Shown here: positions 1-9,101 of the stretch, in pieces
Position numbering within the stretch: position 1 is the stretch's first letter
Layout of the letters: the number at the start of each line of letters is the position of its first letter
Source of the DNA: Bact-19 sp038319215
GTDB taxonomy: Bacteria; Bacteroidota; Bacteroidia; Bacteroidales; ML635J-15
Direction of reading: 5' to 3'
DNA: 64,000 nucleotides
NCBI GenBank assembly: GCA_038319215.1
Contig: JBBQCZ010000004.1
Span: 1 to 64,000 of the forward strand
Notes under the pieces: model-generated
The model's input: only the letters and a program-made list of their open reading frames with translations
Databases searched by the model: none
Told to the model about the DNA's origin: nothing
Position numbers and translations under genes: made by a program

Positions 1-291
1 TACTTTTTTCACACCACTCCCCTCGTCCGCCACGGGTCTGAGTTTGTTACCAGGAACCTCTTGTGGCGTTACTCGGGACCACTTACCATTTACCACTTAC
101 AGTTTTTACTCCGCCGCGGCGGAACCACTTACTACCAACGGCCTCAACCTTGTTACCTTCTTTTAAAAGCTCTCAGTGCATGACAAAGCAAATACTAATA
201 AATGCACAAAACACCCGATATAAATTGATAATTTCAATACCCAATAGAATGTTTTGTAATTAAATTTGGTATGACAAGTGAAAACTAAAAA
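1..291. other. Gene-free left edge with GC-rich, repeat-like DNA
   Basis: No convincing gene is seen. The first 160 bases or so are visibly richer in G and C than the rest of the window. They contain a 12-base palindrome (CCGCCGCGGCGG, near 112-123) and short degenerate repeats of the type ACTTACCATTTACCACTTAC near 82-101. After about 170 the composition returns to the local AT-rich background and runs into the 3' end of the lysozyme gene on the minus strand. Short open frames here show no recognisable protein. It may be the end of a dispersed repeat that continues outside the window. Confidence 0.4.
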
Positions 292-1077
292 CTATTTCTT
301 TATTCTTAATCCATCTAAATCCTGTAGTTTTCCATTGAAAACATTTACATCAACATCACCCTCAATGCCTTTTAGTAAGCCTTTGTCGCTAAATTGCCAA
401 AAAACCCAGTCATTATTTACATCATTAGGATTTCCAGTAATATTGTACCAAGCAATCCACACAGGATATTTATTAAACCTGCTATCTTTTGACAATGTGC
501 TATTATAGAAATTATAATATGTGTATAAAATTGGAGTTACATCATAATATTCTTCAACAATTGTCAACCAATTTAGCAAACCATTTTTTAGGCTAGTAAG
601 ACTTTGCACACGGCTATATTTTTCAATATCTAAAACTGGTGGTAAATCGCCTTCTTCAAGAATAACATTTTTTATGAAAAAATTTGCTTGATCTGTGCTA
701 TTTTCGTCTGGTCGATAATAGTGATATGCTCCTTTGATTAACTTATGATCCTTTGCAGATTTCCAATTTGTCTTAAACTTTGAATCAATTTTATCTTTGC
801 CAGCAACAGCACGAATTATTACAAAATCAATTTTCTCTTCTTTAACTAATTTTTCCCAGTCGATGTCTGCCTGATATTGCGACACATCAATACCGAAAAC
901 AGTATATTCTTTTAGGCTTTTCTTAAAATCTGAATACTCCTCGCTTTTTCGGTTAGTAGGTTGAAAAATTTCAAAAATATCTGAGTAAAAATAAAAAACG
1001 CCAACTGCTAATAGCAATGCTACTGCAACCCAAATTATCTGTTTCGATGATTTTTTGCGCCTACGCCTTCTTGCCAT
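292..1077 (-). CDS. GH25-family lysozyme, membrane-anchored
   Basis: A 261-residue glycoside hydrolase family 25 (lysozyme M1, muramidase) protein, expected to cut the N-acetylmuramyl-glucosaminyl bond of peptidoglycan. A basic N-terminus (ARRRRRKKSSK) precedes one membrane segment at about residues 13-31, so the enzyme is probably anchored with its catalytic domain in the periplasm. The GH25 start motif FGIDVSQYQ, the strand motif VLDIEKYS that carries the catalytic acidic pair, and the late GDVDVNVFNG motif are all present. The ATG follows directly on the TAA stop of asd with no gap, so the two are surely cotranscribed. A role in cell-wall turnover is inferred from the family. Confidence 0.88.
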   Translation of the reverse strand: MARRRRRKKSSKQIIWVAVALLLAVGVFYFYSDIFEIFQPTNRKSEEYSDFKKSLKEYTVFGIDVSQYQADIDWEKLVKEEKIDFVIIRAVAGKDKIDSKFKTNWKSAKDHKLIKGAYHYYRPDENSTDQANFFIKNVILEEGDLPPVLDIEKYSRVQSLTSLKNGLLNWLTIVEEYYDVTPILYTYYNFYNSTLSKDSRFNKYPVWIAWYNITGNPNDVNNDWVFWQFSDKGLLKGIEGDVDVNVFNGKLQDLDGLRIKK

Positions 1078-2067
1078 TTACACAAAATTATCAGATAAAT
1101 ATTCTGCTATTTGAACAGCATTAGTAGCAGCTCCTTTCCTTAAATTGTCGGCTACAATCCATAAATTTATTGTATTTTCTGCCGATTCGTCCAATCTTAT
1201 TCTGCCAACAAAAGTTTCATTTCTGTTCTCAGAGTTCATTGGCATTGGATATTCATTTTTCTCGGGATTATCTTGAACAATTATGCCCATAGATTTTCCA
1301 AGAATATCTTTTATTTCATCAATATCGATTTTTTTATCGAATTCGATATTTACACTTTCGCTATGCCCACCAGTTACAGGAACTCGAACAACAGTAGAAG
1401 TAAGTTTTAGATCAGGAATCCCAAGAATTTTTCTACTTTCATGCACTAGTTTCATTTCCTCTTCAGTATATCCATTTTCGAGAAAAGCGCCGCCATGTGG
1501 AATACAGTTAAGGTCAATTTTGTGTGGATATGCAGGACATTCAGAATTATTTCCTTGTCGTTCTTCCATAAGTTGATTTAATCCCTTAAACCCAGATCCC
1601 GTAACCGATTGATATGTTGAAACGACAACTCTTTTTATTCCATATTTTTTGTGCAAAGGCCATAAAACCACAACCAACTGAATTGTACTACAGTTTGGAT
1701 TTGCAATAATCTTATCGCTTTCTTCGAGCAAAGCAATATTTACTTCGGGAACAACTAGTTTAATGCTTTTATCCATACGCCAAGCAGATGAATTATCAAC
1801 TACAAAGCAATTATTTTTTGCAAACACTGGCGCCCATTCCAAAGAAACTGTTTTACCGGCAGAAAAGATTGCAACATCAGGTTTCATGCTTAATGCGTCT
1901 TGAATACTAACAACTTTGTATTCTTTTGACCTAAAAACAATGCTTTTCCCAACCGATGAGGCCGATGCTACAGGAATTAAATCATCGAGTTCAAAATTTC
2001 TTTCTTCAAGCACTTTAAGTATTGCGCTTCCTACCATTCCAGTAATTCCAACAACAGCAAGTTTCAT
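1078..2067 (-). CDS. asd: Aspartate-semialdehyde dehydrogenase
   Basis: Reduces L-aspartyl-4-phosphate to aspartate semialdehyde with NADPH, the branch point to lysine/diaminopimelate, threonine and methionine. The 329-residue length fits the family. Visible are the N-terminal Rossmann loop GITGMVG (residues 7-13), the catalytic cysteine in NPNCST (Cys126) and the TGGHSE motif with the active-site histidine. The frame stays open to a TTG three codons upstream, but the ATG at 2067 begins MKLAVVG, the usual start, and is preferred. It is the first gene of a pair with the GH25 lysozyme; diaminopimelate supply and wall hydrolysis may explain the pairing, but that is inference. Confidence 0.95.
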   Translation of the reverse strand: MKLAVVGITGMVGSAILKVLEERNFELDDLIPVASASSVGKSIVFRSKEYKVVSIQDALSMKPDVAIFSAGKTVSLEWAPVFAKNNCFVVDNSSAWRMDKSIKLVVPEVNIALLEESDKIIANPNCSTIQLVVVLWPLHKKYGIKRVVVSTYQSVTGSGFKGLNQLMEERQGNNSECPAYPHKIDLNCIPHGGAFLENGYTEEEMKLVHESRKILGIPDLKLTSTVVRVPVTGGHSESVNIEFDKKIDIDEIKDILGKSMGIIVQDNPEKNEYPMPMNSENRNETFVGRIRLDESAENTINLWIVADNLRKGAATNAVQIAEYLSDNFV

Positions 2068-2268
2068 AAAAATCAATTATTTTTGGTAAAATTAAAATTT
2101 TTAAACTAATCTTTTCATCAAAAACGCAATAATAAAATAAAATAAGGTATTTTTACATTGTGAAGTGTCTATAAATTTATTTATAACAAACTTTAAAATA
2201 GTTTAAATACTAGTTTGAAGTAAGATAATAGGCAACGACAATTAGTATTAAAACTTTAATTATATAAA

Positions 2269-5200
2269 ATGAGATCAATTTTATTTTTACTGATGTTTTT
2301 ACCTGTTTTGGGATTTGCACAGTTTAACGATGATTTTACTGATGGTGATTTTTCGACCAATCCTGTATGGAGTGGAAACACAAGCAAATATGTTGTTAGC
2401 GGAGCGAAGGAGCTTCAATTGTTTGAAAATCCTGCTGCAGCCGGAACATCTTATTTGTCAACTCCGTCGGGTGCGATTTACGATGCTAGTTGGGAATTTG
2501 TGGTTAAGATGACTTTTAATCCTTCATCAACAAATTATTGCGATGTATATCTGGTTTCTAATTCATCTGATATTACCACCACAACTAATGGTTATTTTGT
2601 TAAAATTGGAAATACTGCCGATGAAGTTAGTCTTTACAGAAAAGATGCTGCTAGTTCATCTATGATAATAGACGGTACAGATAGCAGACTAAATACTACA
2701 ACTGTAAATGTTCGTGTAAAGGTTACTCGCGACTTAGACGGAAACTGGACTTTGGTTTCGGACACTTTGGGGGGAACGGATTATTATTCTGAAGGTATTG
2801 CTTTCGATAATACATATATTAGTTCAACTTATTTTGGGCTAAAATGCGTTTATACTTCAACACGTTCTCAAAATATTTTCTTCGACAATTTCGTGGTTAC
2901 TGGCGACCCATTTGTTGATGATGTTGCACCTCTGTTGTTATCTTCGCAGATAATTGATGCACAGCATTTTTTAATGGTTTTTAACGAAGAGCTAGATGCT
3001 ACTACAAGTCTCAATATTAATAATTTTAGCGTTAATGGTGGAATTGGCAATCCTACAGATGCTAGTTTTTACAATTCAAATCCATCTCAAATATTATTAG
3101 AGTTTGCATCATCTTTTAGTTCTCCAGGCAATTATGGTCTTCAGTATCTGAATATTGCAGATTTGAGTTTAAATGCAGTTGAGCCAGGAGTGATAAATTT
3201 TAGTTATCTGGAATTTGAACCAGGAATGGTTGTTATAAATGAGATTATGGCAGATCCAGATCCTCCAATTTTGTTGCCTAATTTTGAATATGTTGAGCTT
3301 TTAAATACTTCAGCATTTACAATTGATTTAAAGAACTGGGTTTATAAAATTGGAACCAGCACAAAAGTTCTTCCTTCTTATCAGCTTGGTGCTGGGCAAT
3401 ATTTAATTTTATGCAATAGTACTGTTGTTGCAGATTTTGAAGCTTATGGCAATACTCTTGGAATTGAAACTTTTCCTTCAATTACAAATGGTGGTCAAAC
3501 AATCATTTTAAGTGATAAAAACGGACAAGAGATTGATAAAGTTATTTACTCTTCAACTTGGTATCACGATACTAATAAAGACGATGGCGGTTGGTCTCTC
3601 GAAAAAATAGACCCAACAAATTCTTGTTCTGCACAAACAAATTGGATCGCATCGAACAGCTCAACGGGCGGAACACCAGGAGAAATAAACTCAGTATATG
3701 CTCTAAATTCAGATTCTCAGGCGCCAACTGTATTAGGTGTTACGGTTAGTTCAGGAAATGAATTAACAGTTTTATTTTCTGAGCCGGTAGATACATTGAC
3801 TAGCTTTGTGCTAACAAATTATAATTTGGAACCTTCATTTGGAAATCCATTTTATGCATATTCTAATCCTACAAATACCGCTCAAGTAATAATTCAATTC
3901 CCCGCATCATTTAGCGAAAATGTAAATTATACACTAAATGTACAGAACATTAGCGATTGGTGTGGAAATACACTTAGCTCACAAAATTCAAACTTTATAA
4001 TTTATAATCCCGCCGACTACGATGTTGTTATTTGTGAAATAATGGCTGACCCAGATCCAGTTGTTTTATTGCCTGAAGTTGAATATGTTGAGTTGTATAA
4101 TAGAACAGAATACGACCTTAATCTGAGCGACTGGACGATTGCCGCTGGAACTACAATAAGAACTCTTCCATATTGCATAATTCCAGCAGGAGGATATCTT
4201 GTTTTGTGTCATATCGATAAAGTAGGATTGTTTACGGGAATAAACAATATTGTTGGAGTTACTAGTTTTCCCGCTCTTACAAACAGTGGGGCAACGCTTA
4301 CTTTAAAGTCAAAAACTGGAGCAGTGGTACATACTATTACATACAGCGACAAATGGTATAAAGACAATTTCAAATTTAATGGTGGCTACTCACTCGAAAT
4401 GATTGATTTGAATAATCCATGTGACGGTATTGAAAACTGGTCAGCTACAAAGGACATTTCTGGCGGAACACCAGGCCGAATTAATTCTGTTGATGGAATT
4501 AATCCTGATGAAACGCTTCCTTATCTTGTTGCTGCTCAAACTGTTTCACTTGACACTTTAACTGTTTATTTCAGTGAAACACTTAAAGCCGAGTTTGCAA
4601 ATAATGTACTTAACTTTAGTGTTGAAGAATTTGGAAATCCTGTTTGGATTAGTGCGGCAGAACCAAATTTCTCTGTAATTACTATGGCATTTGATGGCGA
4701 ATTTGAAACTGGGGTAGTATATTATTTGAATATTACAGATAGCATTGAAGATTGTTTTGGAAATCAGATTGCTCAAAACTCTTCTATAAGATTTGCAATT
4801 GCCGATTCGGCTACTGAAGGAGATATGGTAATAAATGAATTACTGTTTAATCCTCTTTCTGGTGGTAGCGATTTTGTTGAGATTTACAATAATTCGGATA
4901 AGGTTTTTGATCTTAAAAAACTTTGGTTAGTTAATAAAGACGATGCCGGCGAAATTGATGATTCATATGTGATTACTAATATAAGTCGCTTATTGCTACC
5001 AGGAGAATACTGTGCAATTTCGACAGATATTTTGTTCTTAAAAGACAATTATTATGTTCCATATCCACAAAATTTATATGAATGTGCTTCAATGCCATCA
5101 CTGCCAGACGATGTTGGAAACATATATTTAACAGATAGATTTATAAATACTATTGATGCATTTTATTACAATGACGATCAGCAATATAAGTTATTGGCTT

Positions 5201-5661
5201 CTGATGATGGAGTTTCGCTCGAGAGGATAAATTTTAATCGTGAAAGTGATGATTTGGCAAACTGGCATTCTGCGTCACAAACAGTTGGGTTTGCGACTCC
5301 AGGATATGAAAATTCTCAATACTCTTCCGAAATTGTAAGCGAAACTACAATTACTTTAAGTCCAGATGTATTTTCTCCTGATAATGACGGAGTTGACGAC
5401 AGACTAACCATTAATTATCAACTCGATGTGCCAGGTTATACAGCAACTATGGCTATTTATAATGCTGATGGAAAGTTTATTACTTATATTCTTAATAACG
5501 AAATGTTAGGAATGCAAGGAAATTTATTTTGGGATGGCTTTGACAATGGCAATAATATTTGTCCAATAGGGATTTACATTGTTTACGTTGAGATGTTTAA
5601 TCTAAACGGTAAAAAAGTAGTTGAAAAACACGCAACTGTGTTAAGTAAAAAAGCTTACTAA
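2269..5661 (+). CDS. Secreted lamin-tail-domain protein with gliding/T9SS-type C-terminus
   Basis: A 1130-residue exported protein. A signal peptide ends at about residue 17 (LPVLGFAQ). Three lamin tail domains follow, each opening with an INEIMADP-like motif, at about residues 320-440, 584-700 and 851-975. They are separated by Ig-like modules carrying VxFxExxD motifs (LMVFNEELD, LTVLFSEPVD, LTVYFSETL). The C-terminal 100 residues (LSPDVFSPDNDGVDD through GIYIVYVEMF) resemble the FlgD-like/gliding-motility-associated C-terminal domains of type IX secretion cargo. The function is unknown; surface adhesion or binding of extracellular material is plausible. It stands alone between two minus-strand groups, and no strong TAnnTTTG box was found upstream. 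Confidence 0.85.
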   Translation: MRSILFLLMFLPVLGFAQFNDDFTDGDFSTNPVWSGNTSKYVVSGAKELQLFENPAAAGTSYLSTPSGAIYDASWEFVVKMTFNPSSTNYCDVYLVSNSSDITTTTNGYFVKIGNTADEVSLYRKDAASSSMIIDGTDSRLNTTTVNVRVKVTRDLDGNWTLVSDTLGGTDYYSEGIAFDNTYISSTYFGLKCVYTSTRSQNIFFDNFVVTGDPFVDDVAPLLLSSQIIDAQHFLMVFNEELDATTSLNINNFSVNGGIGNPTDASFYNSNPSQILLEFASSFSSPGNYGLQYLNIADLSLNAVEPGVINFSYLEFEPGMVVINEIMADPDPPILLPNFEYVELLNTSAFTIDLKNWVYKIGTSTKVLPSYQLGAGQYLILCNSTVVADFEAYGNTLGIETFPSITNGGQTIILSDKNGQEIDKVIYSSTWYHDTNKDDGGWSLEKIDPTNSCSAQTNWIASNSSTGGTPGEINSVYALNSDSQAPTVLGVTVSSGNELTVLFSEPVDTLTSFVLTNYNLEPSFGNPFYAYSNPTNTAQVIIQFPASFSENVNYTLNVQNISDWCGNTLSSQNSNFIIYNPADYDVVICEIMADPDPVVLLPEVEYVELYNRTEYDLNLSDWTIAAGTTIRTLPYCIIPAGGYLVLCHIDKVGLFTGINNIVGVTSFPALTNSGATLTLKSKTGAVVHTITYSDKWYKDNFKFNGGYSLEMIDLNNPCDGIENWSATKDISGGTPGRINSVDGINPDETLPYLVAAQTVSLDTLTVYFSETLKAEFANNVLNFSVEEFGNPVWISAAEPNFSVITMAFDGEFETGVVYYLNITDSIEDCFGNQIAQNSSIRFAIADSATEGDMVINELLFNPLSGGSDFVEIYNNSDKVFDLKKLWLVNKDDAGEIDDSYVITNISRLLLPGEYCAISTDILFLKDNYYVPYPQNLYECASMPSLPDDVGNIYLTDRFINTIDAFYYNDDQQYKLLASDDGVSLERINFNRESDDLANWHSASQTVGFATPGYENSQYSSEIVSETTITLSPDVFSPDNDGVDDRLTINYQLDVPGYTATMAIYNADGKFITYILNNEMLGMQGNLFWDGFDNGNNICPIGIYIVYVEMFNLNGKKVVEKHATVLSKKAY

Positions 5662-5684
5662 ATAGTGGTTTTTGAAAACTATAA

Positions 5685-5715
5685 ACTGGGAGAGTAATAT
5701 TATTTCTCTCCTAGT
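5685..5715. terminator. Stem-loop between convergent genes
   Basis: The arms ACTGGGAGAG (5685-5694) and CTCTCCTAGT (5706-5715) pair with one wobble across a short AT loop. The stem covers the last codons of lpxD and lies just after the lamin-tail gene. There is no clear T-tract on either side, so intrinsic termination is only a possibility. Confidence 0.35.
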
Positions 5716-6731
5716 GTTTTTTCAAGTTTCTCTAATCTTTTAACGATATCATCAAGATTCTTAAAGTGTATATACGATTTGTGATATGCTCTTAAGTCGT
5801 ATGCTGGAGCGCCCATTAGAATGCTATTTTCCTGTAAAACATTATTGGAAATTCCAGATTGTGCAGAGATTTTTACTCCATTAGCAATTGTAACATGTGG
5901 ACTAATCCCAACTTGCCCACCAAACATACAATTTTCGCCAATCTTGGCAGTTCCTGCTATACCTGTTTGTGCTGCAATAACAGTATTTTTTCCAATATCA
6001 ACATTATGTGCAACGTGAATATGGTTGTCGAGTTTTACACCCTTACGAATGAATGTTGAGCCCATAGTAGCTCTATCTATTGTAAGTAAAGCTCCAAGTT
6101 CAACATCATCCTCAATTACAACATTACCAATTTGCGCAATTTTCAGAAAAGTCTCGCCACCATTAGGTGCAAAACCAAATCCATCTGCACCAATAACAGA
6201 ACCAGCATGAATTGTACAATTATTTCCAATGATCGTATTGTAATAAATTTTTACGCCTGGATAAATAATACAATTATCCCCAATTTTTACATTGTTTCCA
6301 ATGTAGCAACCGGGATAAATTTGAACATCGTTACCAATTTTAGCATCTTTACCAATATAGCTAAATGCTCCCACATAAATATTCTTACCCAGAAAAGCTT
6401 TTTTATGAACGAACGACTGTTTCTCAATACCCGAAGGTTTTTCAGTCATTTTATTATAAAGATCAAGTAAAATGGCAATGGACTTATATGCATCTTCAAC
6501 TCTAATTAAAGTTGCTTTTATCTCTCTTTTCGCTTCGAAACTATCGTTTATTAAAACAACAGAAGAGGCTGTTTCGTAAATGTAATTTGTGTATTTTGGA
6601 TTTGCAAGAAAAGAAAGAGATCCTGTCTTGCCTTCTTCAATTTTAGAAAAACTATTTACAATTGCATTTTCATCACCCTCTACTTTTCCACTTAGCAGTT
6701 CTGCAATTTGTTTCGCTGTAAATTCCATCAT
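5700..6731 (-). CDS. lpxD: UDP-3-O-acylglucosamine N-acyltransferase
   Basis: Third step of lipid A synthesis: transfers a 3-hydroxyacyl chain from ACP to the 2-amino group of UDP-3-O-acylglucosamine in the cytoplasm. The 343-residue protein has the N-terminal uridine-binding LpxD domain (MEFTAKQIAELLSGKVEGD) followed by a long run of hexapeptide repeats (left-handed beta helix, about residues 105-310), including HVAHNVDIG with the catalytic histidine. Two ATGs are in tandem at the start (6731 and 6728). It follows the HD phosphohydrolase gene by three bases and shares its transcript. The other lipid A genes are not in this window. Confidence 0.96.
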   Translation of the reverse strand: MMEFTAKQIAELLSGKVEGDENAIVNSFSKIEEGKTGSLSFLANPKYTNYIYETASSVVLINDSFEAKREIKATLIRVEDAYKSIAILLDLYNKMTEKPSGIEKQSFVHKKAFLGKNIYVGAFSYIGKDAKIGNDVQIYPGCYIGNNVKIGDNCIIYPGVKIYYNTIIGNNCTIHAGSVIGADGFGFAPNGGETFLKIAQIGNVVIEDDVELGALLTIDRATMGSTFIRKGVKLDNHIHVAHNVDIGKNTVIAAQTGIAGTAKIGENCMFGGQVGISPHVTIANGVKISAQSGISNNVLQENSILMGAPAYDLRAYHKSYIHFKNLDDIVKRLEKLEKTLGEK

Positions 6732-6734
6732 TAA

Positions 6735-7958
6735 TTACTTTTGATTAATAATATTTTTTGATGCACAAACATAATATTTTTTTACGACTTTACTAAGTAC
6801 AGATAAATTTAACATATCTGATGCTTCGGCAATATCAATAAGCTTATCCCCATAAAGAATATTTATCTGTTCGTCAACATTGCTATATGCATTATTTGAA
6901 AGCTCTCCTGTATAAACAAAATATTTGAGTTCATCGTCATTTATCCCATAAGCAGCCTTTGTTTTTCTGCAAATATCCTCAATTAATTTCTCGTCAGGTT
7001 TTTCCTTGTTGATAATGATTTTTGGAAATCGTCGATTCAACAGCGAATCGGCTAGTATTGAGAGTATTTTGTCGGATGAGTTAATGTTTTGCTTTAAGAG
7101 ATAAAAAACATCATAATCATCTAGCATATTAAAGTTATTGATTACCTCAACGTGGCTATCATTATGATTACCAGCAAGAAAATAGTCTAGATATTGATTA
7201 TTTGTTAACAATAAGTTGTTTTGATACAGAAATTTAATTCTTTCTAAAAGTTTTACTAGCAATAGTTCTGCAACAACCACAGTTTTGTGGAGGTAAACCT
7301 GCCAGTACATAAGTCGGCGCGCAATAAGAAATTTCTCAACACTATAAATGCCTTTAGCTTCAACCACAAGATTATCGTCAACAACCTGAAGCATTTTTAT
7401 AATTCTTTCAGATCCAACCACCCCTTCGGTAACGCCAGTAAAAAAACTATCACGACGCAAGTAGTCAAGTCTATCCATATCCAATTGACCAGAAATAAGC
7501 TGGTGAAGGAATTTTTTATGATACTGATTTTTAAATATTTTGATTGCCAAGTCGAGTTTTCCATCAAACTCGATATTTAGCTGTTGCATAAACATCAAAC
7601 TAAGTTGCTCGTGGGGCAAATTAGGAATAATACAACTTTCGAGTGCATGTGAAAACGGACCGTGGCCAATGTCGTGAAGTAAAATAGCAATTCGAGCAGC
7701 TTCCGATTCTTCTTCTGTTATTTCGTGCCCTTTGCTACGAATTACATCAATAGCCATATCCATTAAATGCATTGCACCAATTGTATGTTGAAATCTAGAA
7801 TGCACCGCTCCAGGATAAACAAGATAAGTCATTCCCAGTTGTTTTATTCTTCTTAAGCGCTGAAAATAAGGGTGCTCAATTAGATCAAAAATAATACCTC
7901 CAGGAATATTAATAAATCCATAAACTGGATCATTTATAATTTTTTTCTTGTTTGTCAA
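6735..7958 (-). CDS. HD-domain phosphohydrolase (dGTPase/SAMHD1-like)
   Basis: A 407-residue member of the HD superfamily, close to deoxynucleotide triphosphohydrolase-like proteins that are widespread in Bacteroidetes. The metal ligands are visible: His58 in RFQHT, His95-Asp96 in LLHDIGHG, and a later aspartate in DMDRLDYLRRD. The substrate is not proven; dNTP hydrolysis is inferred from the family. There is no in-frame ATG before the conserved NDPVYGFINIP region, so the start is taken as TTG at 7958. A well-formed promoter lies just upstream (7975-8005). It is the first gene of the pair with lpxD. Confidence 0.87.
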   Translation of the reverse strand: MTNKKKIINDPVYGFINIPGGIIFDLIEHPYFQRLRRIKQLGMTYLVYPGAVHSRFQHTIGAMHLMDMAIDVIRSKGHEITEEESEAARIAILLHDIGHGPFSHALESCIIPNLPHEQLSLMFMQQLNIEFDGKLDLAIKIFKNQYHKKFLHQLISGQLDMDRLDYLRRDSFFTGVTEGVVGSERIIKMLQVVDDNLVVEAKGIYSVEKFLIARRLMYWQVYLHKTVVVAELLLVKLLERIKFLYQNNLLLTNNQYLDYFLAGNHNDSHVEVINNFNMLDDYDVFYLLKQNINSSDKILSILADSLLNRRFPKIIINKEKPDEKLIEDICRKTKAAYGINDDELKYFVYTGELSNNAYSNVDEQINILYGDKLIDIAEASDMLNLSVLSKVVKKYYVCASKNIINQK

Positions 7959-7974
7959 TTTGAAAATGTTTGTG

Positions 7975-8005
7975 CAAAAGTAAATGAATATTTTTCAAAA
8001 TCAAA
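7975..8005 (-). promoter_or_regulatory. Bacteroidetes-type promoter for the HD gene and lpxD
   Basis: On the minus strand TTTG (8002-8005 as CAAA on plus) is followed after 19 bp by TACTTTTG (7975-7982 as CAAAAGTA). This fits the -33 TTTG / -7 TAnnTTTG consensus with ideal spacing, 17 bases before the TTG start. Confidence 0.75.
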
Positions 8006-8060
8006 ACATCATTTTAAAGTTGATAGCTAGGATGGTGAAAAAACATTTTTTAAGAAGTAG

Positions 8061-8993
8061 TTACACGCCTTTAACTCTGTGCTTATCATCTTCGTCGAGA
8101 AAAATATTGAGATACGATTTATACCTAGAGTAAGCGATATCGCCCTCTTCAACAGCTTTTTTTACTGCGCAATCGGGTTCGTTAATATGTGTACAGTTTT
8201 GATACTTGCATGAATGCGACATTGCAAATATTTCTGGAAAATAGTGATATATTTCCTCTTTTTTAAGTTTTACTAATCCAAAACCTCTAATTCCAGGTGT
8301 GTCAATTATATAACCACCATTAGGAAGTTTAAACATGTGAGCAAAAGTGGTTGTGTGTTTTCCCGATTGATGTGAGTCGGAAATTATTGCAGTTTTTAGA
8401 TTAAGACCTGGCGAAAGCACATTTATGAGTGAGGTTTTGCCAACTCCACTATGACCAGAAATCACGCTTGTTTTATCTTTTAAAACTTCTGCAATGGCCT
8501 CTATGTTTTTGTTTTTTTCGACTGAAGCAATAATTATTTTGTAGCCTATTTCATCGTAAGTAGCCATTATATCGGCCAATTTGTCAAACTCGTCGGGTCT
8601 GTAAATATCTGATTTGTTGAAAATAATTATTGTAGGAATACTATAAGATTCTGCTGCGGCAAGAAATCTATCAAGAAAAACAGTTGTCGTTTCTGGATTT
8701 CGTAAAGTAAATAAGAATATAGCTTGGTCAATATTTGATGCAATAATGTGTGTTTCCTTAGAGAGATTTATAGATTTTCGGATAATGCAGTTCTTTCTCT
8801 CGTGTATTTTTACTATAACACCAGCTTTTTCACTTTCGACATCAAAATCAACAATATCACCAACGGCTATTGGGTTTGTACTTTTGAACGCTTTCAACCT
8901 CAATTTACCTTTTATCGTACAAGAAAACACTTCACTGTCAAATTCAATTAAGTGATTTGCCCCTGTAGTTTGTATTACTTTTCCTGTTTTCAT
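8061..8993 (-). CDS. rsgA: Ribosome small-subunit-dependent GTPase
   Basis: Circularly permuted GTPase that checks late maturation of the 30S subunit. The 310-residue protein has an N-terminal OB fold, then the permuted G motifs in the order NKSD (G4), SGHSGVGKTS (G1) and DTPGIRGFG (G3), and a C-terminal zinc-binding module with Cys and His ligands (CKYQNCTH, then a further Cys in EPDCAV). The ATG at 8993 (MKTGKV) is preferred over an upstream in-frame codon at 9014, because a TAnnTTTG box (TATATTTG on minus, 9004-9011) lies between the two. The leader would then be very short. Confidence 0.95.
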   Translation of the reverse strand: MKTGKVIQTTGANHLIEFDSEVFSCTIKGKLRLKAFKSTNPIAVGDIVDFDVESEKAGVIVKIHERKNCIIRKSINLSKETHIIASNIDQAIFLFTLRNPETTTVFLDRFLAAAESYSIPTIIIFNKSDIYRPDEFDKLADIMATYDEIGYKIIIASVEKNKNIEAIAEVLKDKTSVISGHSGVGKTSLINVLSPGLNLKTAIISDSHQSGKHTTTFAHMFKLPNGGYIIDTPGIRGFGLVKLKKEEIYHYFPEIFAMSHSCKYQNCTHINEPDCAVKKAVEEGDIAYSRYKSYLNIFLDEDDKHRVKGV

Positions 8994-9073
8994 AATTTCG
9001 ATGCAAATATACAAATGAAATCTGCTCGTAAAAACATTATTTTTATTTATTGTTTTGGGTTGAGAATAAGGAT

Positions 9074-9095
9074 AAAAAAAGCTCCCGAAGGAGCT
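9074..9095 (-). terminator. Terminator of the Na/Pi cotransporter gene
   Basis: Read on the minus strand, AGCTCC-TTCG-GGAGCT is followed by seven T. It carries a stable UUCG tetraloop and begins seven bases after the TAA stop. Confidence 0.85.
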
Positions 9096-9101
9096 ATTTT
9101 T

